Shown here in pieces: positions 59,301 to 64,000 of a stretch of 64,000 nt of DNA. The DNA is taken from positions 2,285,318-2,349,317 of the forward strand of contig JAESIW010000137.1 of the NCBI GenBank assembly GCA_016802295.1. Reading direction: 5' to 3'. The notes under the pieces are model-generated. The model was not told the origin of the DNA. It was given only the letters and a program-made list of their open reading frames with translations, and searched no databases. This DNA comes from Brachionus rotundiformis (taxonomy: Eukaryota; Rotifera; Eurotatoria; Ploima; Brachionidae). Position numbers and translations under genes: made by a program. Within the stretch, counting starts at the first letter, position 1, and each line of letters starts with the position of its first letter.

Positions 59301-60128
59301 GCCTGGGTCATTTGTCCGAGAGAAAAATCGAAAACTTCTTCACTTTAATTTTAAATTAATCAAAATTTTTATTAAAATAAAAAAATCTATGAAATAATAC
59401 CTTAATAATTTAAGAATTTCCATATTATTTTGGCATATAGACTCGTTGGTTTTGCTTGATCCAACTAGATCGTCGATGAATGAAGGCCAGTTCTTGGGCC
59501 ATTCATATTTCAATATCTAAATATATTCATTGATTCGTATCTAAGTTATTTTTTTAGTTTTTTTTTTATTTACTTGAATCAAAATTATATTTAATTTGTT
59601 CAAATACGTTTTTTCTTTTTCAACCAAAATCGATTCACTTGATGTTTTAATAATAAGTCCAACTATATATTTCTTAATTGCTTGAAGATAATAATAATTA
59701 ATAAATTTTATATTTTTTTTTATTTATTTAACAAAAAATTCATGAAATTAATAACTTAAAAAATAAAATATGTAATTTACCTTCACATTGGTTTCTTGGC
59801 AGAGCTTTCCAGCGAGTTTTTATAGTTTTTTCGAGTATTTGAAGTGCGAAGTATTTTGTTTGCTGATTTTGGGAAAATTCCAGTATTGTGTCAACTCTGG
59901 TCCATGCATCTGGATGGTCACGCAGAGAGGACAAAATTTCGGCAGCTTCTTTTTGCTAATTTTAAAAAAATTCAATTCAATTTCAAAAATTATATTTTTT
60001 TTATTAAAAATAAATATTACGGCATTGCCATTTCCATTGTACATCAAGTTTATCACTCCATCTAGAAGATTTATATCTAATTTTTGATTGAAATCAAGCA
60101 GTGATTTAGCCTGTTCATTGAGAAACAT
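56301..60128 (-). CDS. XPO1: Exportin-1 (CRM1)
   Basis: Eleven exons: 60128-60021, 59955-59781, 59680-59574, 59516-59401, 59342-59228, 59175-59001, 58945-58872, 58813-57674, 57620-57516, 57466-56616, 56544-56301. They give 1069 residues (human 1071). The N-terminal CRIME/importin-N region, the central HEAT repeats (LETLLRFLNWIPLGYIFET; EEVLVVENDQGEVVREF) and the C-terminal helix ending NPHELPEEMQD are all conserved. It exports proteins with leucine-rich nuclear export signals in complex with RanGTP. In the signal-binding groove the human Cys528 context GLCEQKRGKDNK reads GLVEQKRGKDNK here (Val near residue 524, codon 58112-58114). A second exportin-1 gene lies head-to-head 3.3 kb away. Confidence 0.97.
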
Positions 60129-61125
60129 TTTTTTTTGTTTTTCAATTTAAAAACTAAAACAAAATTCTATAGCATAAACAATTAAAATAATTAAATATTT
60201 TTTGCTTTTAATTCAAATTTATTTCTCTTAAATATCTTAACTTGAATTCTTTTTTTGCGAATATGTATTTTTGAGTATAAAAATGCAAAAATCTTGTTTT
60301 GAAAATTACGTTGAAACTCGTTAAGTTTCGTAGATTTTCGTTACTTATTTTACTATATTTTTATGCATTCATTTATATTAATGAACATAATTTAAATCAA
60401 AATCAATACAAAATGTAAAGAGGGTTTTACTCATTTGTTTAAAATTTATTGAAATTATTTTTGTTCAGTTAATTTTCTTTAATTTGAACTACGAAATTTA
60501 GATTGCTTTATTTAAATGTAGTTCTAAATTTTATCTTTAATTTTTTTTGAAATAATACACCCTTTTAAAAAACATTGAAATACAATTAAAAATAATTAAA
60601 TTTAAATCAATTGAGTAAAATTTTTAAAAAGAAAAAAGAAATAAATGATAAAAATTTGATAGGTAAAGAATTTGTTGCTATTATGAAAATCGAAGAAAGT
60701 CAATTTAAATAATTTAATTATCGATCAATTTTTATTCAGCAATTTAATGAAAAAAAATTATAGATCACTCAATCATGACTTGATTTGTTCAAATGAAGGC
60801 AAGTCACAGTTGCAGGGCAAATCACATTTGATTGAAAATTCTTTTTTGTAGTCAAAATAAAAAAATAAGTCTATATGTGGAAAAAATAATTGTCTAAATC
60901 CTTAAATATCATGAATATAAGATATAAAATAAAAATTATTTTAAAAAATGTTATTCATTTTAAAATTTTATCATGTTTTTCTTAAGAAGGGCAAAATATA
61001 ATGAATTTAATCACAATCAAAATGGATTTTGTAATTTTAAAACAAAATTTAAATATTGTTCAGTTATTGAAGATAAATTGAGAAAATAAATGAAACTTTG
61101 AGAAAAAGATAAAAATTTTATTATT
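60129..61125. other. Intergenic region upstream of exportin-1
   Basis: About 1 kb of AT-rich sequence holding the promoter side of the exportin-1 gene. No TATA-like element stands out and no gene is supported. Confidence 0.4.
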
Positions 61126-61256
61126 TGAATTATGACCTAAAAACAACAGTGATGTCTCCCCTCTCTTTTTAGAATCGGAGAAAAGATCAAATATAAAGGT
61201 TATTACAGCTCTGCGGAAATAGCCGTTCGAACGTTCATCATAAACAGCGCCCCTCA
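61126..61256 (+). repeat. Third, truncated copy of the LTR-like segment
   Basis: The start TGAATTATGACCTAAAAACA and the following 100 bases match 54010 onward and 61583 onward. After CGTTCGAAC the text differs, then GCCCCTCA runs directly into the element ORF end. This could be a 5' LTR joined to an internally deleted element. Confidence 0.75.
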
Positions 61257-62242
61257 ATGCTGACGAAAACGTGCAAAAAATTAAAAGTAAAAGAAGAAGA
61301 ATTAACTAGTCTTAATTAAATTAAATTTTATTTGCTTTTTTTTTTCATTTTTTTATCTTGTAATTTTATTTTTTATCTAATGAAATATCTAAATAAATAG
61401 TTGTTTTCTTTTTATCTAAGGTTTTAATAAAATATCTAGTAATATTCATCTATTTTATCTATATTTTTATTATCTAGTAAAATTCATCATTTTAGCTAGT
61501 TCAATTAATTATATGTCCTTGAAATTCAAGTCTGGCTTCTTTATCTAGAATTTCAGGAATTTCATGAGTTATTGACTTGACTTGAATTATGACCTAAAAA
61601 CAACAGTGTTGTCTCCCCTCTCTTTTTAGAATCGGAGAAAAGATCGAATATAGAGGTTATTACAGCTCTGCGGAAATAGCCGTTCGAACCGAGCCCCTTA
61701 TCCGAGCACTCAAAAATTAGATAGATTAGTAAAGATAAAATTTATCAAGAAATTTAAATATTTTATTCAAAAAGAATTATAAAAAATTGTAATTAAAGAT
61801 GAATAATTATTGAAAATACATCGGTATGATGTGTAGATGATATTGAAAAATTTAAAAGCTATCTGTGCTTGGTGATTAAATGAAAATTGTTGTTGACTGA
61901 GAATGTTTAATTAAAGAAAAAAAGATATTGGTGTAGTGGATTAAATTAATTGATTTAATTTGGCCGGAATAGTAGCGCGTCAAGTCAAAAGATTATTTTG
62001 GTGACATTTTTGAATCTCTGCTATTTAAATGAATTAATTTCTGACTAAAATTAAATCAAAAATAGAAAGGTCCATCTGATTTGAACAATTAAAGATTATC
62101 TGGTTGAAATAAATAAACATTCGACACTTGAAAGTCTAGTGAGAAGCTTTATAAATCAATAGGTTATTTTATTTGTTATTAAACAATCACAAGATTCAAC
62201 TTGCTATCTCTGGAATTGGCAACCAGATTCATACTCAGTCAG
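61256..62242 (+). repeat. Long direct repeat, copy B, with candidate 3' LTR
   Basis: It matches copy A (53689-54668) almost base for base. It begins in the last 18 codons of the element ORF (NADENVQKIKSKRRRIN, stop) and ends at ATACTCAGTCA. The candidate LTR is 61583-62241 (TG...CA, about 659 bases). It lies between the two divergent exportin-1 genes. No flanking target duplication is evident. Confidence 0.9.
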
Positions 62243-62243
62243 T

Positions 62244-62360
62244 CCTTTTTTATCAAGAAGGGAGTTATTTTATTTTTTTTAAAAATCTATTTCGTAAGTT
62301 TTTTATTTGTAATTTTTTAAATAATTTTTTTTCAATATAAACATATTCTTTTACATTTTT
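62244..62360 (+). repeat. Second block of the duplicated unit (B side)
   Basis: It matches 55391-55413 joined to about 55573-55690. See the partner entry on the A side. Confidence 0.6.
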
Positions 62361-63462
62361 TAATTTATTTACGTTAAACTTAAACAATGGTCTTCAAATA
62401 TCGATTTTTATTTTATTCAATATAACTATTATCAAACAATATATATTCAAATATGTCTTATACCGAAAATTCTGATATTAACTTTAAATAAAATCCAATA
62501 AATAATTTATAAATTTTTACCAAAATAACTAACTATTTTATGTTCAATTATTGTCCTTTAACATATTTCAATTTCCTTTTAATTTCAATTAAACATATAA
62601 ATTTTCATAACATTGTTTTTAGTATTCCCCGAAAGTCAGTGCTTGTATAGGAAGTTTTGATGCCAAGTTGCACCTTCAATTCTTATTAAAAAGAATTGCA
62701 CGTCTTTTGATTTGTAAAGATGCTGCAGACGCTTAAGAGGTTCAATAAAATTGAGAAAGAAGATCTTAAGATCTTAAGAATATTAATTTTGTTAAAGAGA
62801 GTATCGCCGCTGATGACCGTTGCATTAGGTATAATTGTTTTAAGATACCACTAAAAATTCAAACATATGCTTTCAAATAATAAATAAATAATTTTAATAA
62901 AAAAGCATAATTCATTCAAATTTTTAGAACATATGTTTTATAAGCCAATTTAAATGTCACCTTTTGGATAAACTACTATCACGTACTTGTATTGAACAAA
63001 TTTGAAATATGAAAAAATTTTAGGAAAAAACTATTGAAAGCATATAAAAGTTATACGAAATAATACGAAATTAAGCGAATATGAACGGAAATTATTTGAT
63101 ATTAAATACCAGCAAATAAAATAACCACTCTCTCTAATTTTTATTAATTTTAAAATTTAACCCAAAATGACACAAATTTATCAAATATTAATTATCTTTT
63201 TTATCTAATAATGGCACATTTGATTTAGATGTTTTCTTATAATTCTGAACATACGCTTTTCATAATCTGAACATTTCGAGCATACTAATTTTTAGTATGT
63301 GTACATCAAATTTAATTTAATTGCCAAACCGCTTAGTTTTTCTATTTCGTATGGCTAAGACATTAGAACAAATGCGTTCATGATTTTTTTGATTGAGAAT
63401 AAGATCTAAATAAACCAATTTAATTTTTAAATTTTTTTTAGAATCTTTTTCATGACCAAAAA
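62361..63462. other. Upstream region of the second exportin-1 gene
   Basis: About 1.1 kb without a supported gene. An acceptor-like TTTTTTTAG at 63432-63441 just before the start codon suggests a 5' UTR intron. Confidence 0.4.
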
Positions 63463-64000
63463 ATGCACATAATAGAACAAGCTAAGTCATTACTTGATTT
63501 TAATCAAAAATTAGACATCAGTCTGCTTGATGGAGTCGTGAATATGATGTACACCGGGCACGGTGAGGCTGTAAGCATTCTTAAACTTAATTATATCCCT
63601 ATTGCCGATCTAATAAAACTAATTAACCATAAAAAAAATTTTTATTTTAATTTTGAGAATAGAAATAATTAATTAATTTAAAAAAAATTTTTTTCCTTTA
63701 GCAAAAGCAAGCTGGTGAGATATTAAGCACACTTAAAGAGCACCAAGAAGCCTGGACCAGAGTTGACACAATACTGGAATTTTCGCAAAATCAGCAAACA
63801 AAATACTTCGCACTTCAAATACTCGAAAAAACTATAAAAACAAAATGGAAGGCTTTGCCAAGAAATCAATGCGAGGCCATAAAAAAATACATTGTTGGTT
63901 TGATAATAAAAAATTCTTCCGATACGGCTGCACTGGAGCGCGAAAAAGTCTATTTAAACAAATTAAATGTAATTTTAATCCAAATTTTAAAATATGAATG
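63463..64000 (+). CDS. XPO1: Second exportin-1 (CRM1) gene, 5' part, cut by window edge
   Basis: Exon 1 is 63463-63570 (36 codons, same length and phase as in the other copy) and exon 2 starts at 63702 and is open to the window end. Exon 2 reads straight through the positions of introns 2 and 3 of the first gene (after NQCE and after ILIQ), so those introns are absent. The translation is clearly exportin-1 N-terminus (EQAKSLLDFNQKLD; WTRVDTILEFSQNQQTKYFA) but exon 1 and most of exon 2 have diverged in sequence. The frame is intact as far as seen. Whether it is a full functional gene cannot be judged here. Confidence 0.92.

Noticed and set aside
59788..60087. Plus-strand ORFs over exportin-1 exon 1-2
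   Set aside because: They are shadows of the minus-strand exons and the intervening intron.
1..64000. Bacterial-type features such as CRISPR arrays, operons or ribosome-binding sites
   Set aside because: The window is eukaryotic, with spliced genes and histones; no regularly spaced repeat array was seen.

Overview
This is an AT-rich (roughly three quarters A+T by eye) nuclear window from an animal. The evidence is metazoan gene families (sestrin, prohormone convertase 1-type, SMARCAL1, ITCH/WWP-type HECT ligase, RAB6, XPO1, CFAP157), GT-AG introns that are mostly only 50-100 bases long, a replication-type histone cluster with histone 3' stem-loops, and intron-less 7TM receptors. Small introns, extreme AT content, short gene spacing and divergent single-exon receptors would suit a compact spiralian such as a monogonont rotifer (Brachionus-like). 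That placement is inference only, because nothing in the window is diagnostic.

Layout. 1-1045: 3' part of a PDE12-like phosphodiesterase (+). 1431-4664: nine-exon C2-WW4-HECT ubiquitin ligase (-). 5517-6061: small secreted protein that looks like a neuropeptide precursor (-). 6450-8926: SMARCAL1 with two HARP domains (-). 9190-10021: unrecognised four-exon gene (-). 12803-15455: sestrin (-). 15.5-31.8 kb: about 16 kb almost without genes, apart from one candidate orphan exon near 16.0-16.3 kb. 31844-34638: PC1/3-type prohormone convertase in 12 exons (-). 39024-40205: RAB6 in 7 exons (+). 40.7-45.4 kb: histones H4 (-), H2A (-), H2B (+), H3 (+). 46.9-50.0 kb: two tandem intron-less GPCRs (+). 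50.1-50.5 kb: LINE reverse-transcriptase relic (-). 50855-52295: CFAP157-like coiled-coil gene (+). 52.7-55.7 kb: inverted repeats, a retroelement-like repeat (copy A) and a 139-residue ORF. 56301-60128: complete exportin-1/CRM1 in 11 exons (-). 61.1-62.4 kb: repeat copy B. 63463-64000: 5' end of a second exportin-1 gene (+), cut by the window edge.

Exon structures of the multi-exon genes were rebuilt by hand from GT/AG sites, reading phase and family conservation. Wherever I give an exon list the lengths sum to an intact frame.

Main points of interest: exportin-1 has Val where the leptomycin-reactive Cys sits in sensitive species; a divergent second exportin-1 copy has lost two introns and shares an almost identical 89-base tract with the first; a candidate amidated neuropeptide precursor lies in the same window as a PC1/3-type convertase; sestrin has altered leucine-pocket and redox residues; the H2A gene lacks the stem-loop carried by its neighbours; and several inverted or direct repeats look like uncharacterised mobile elements.
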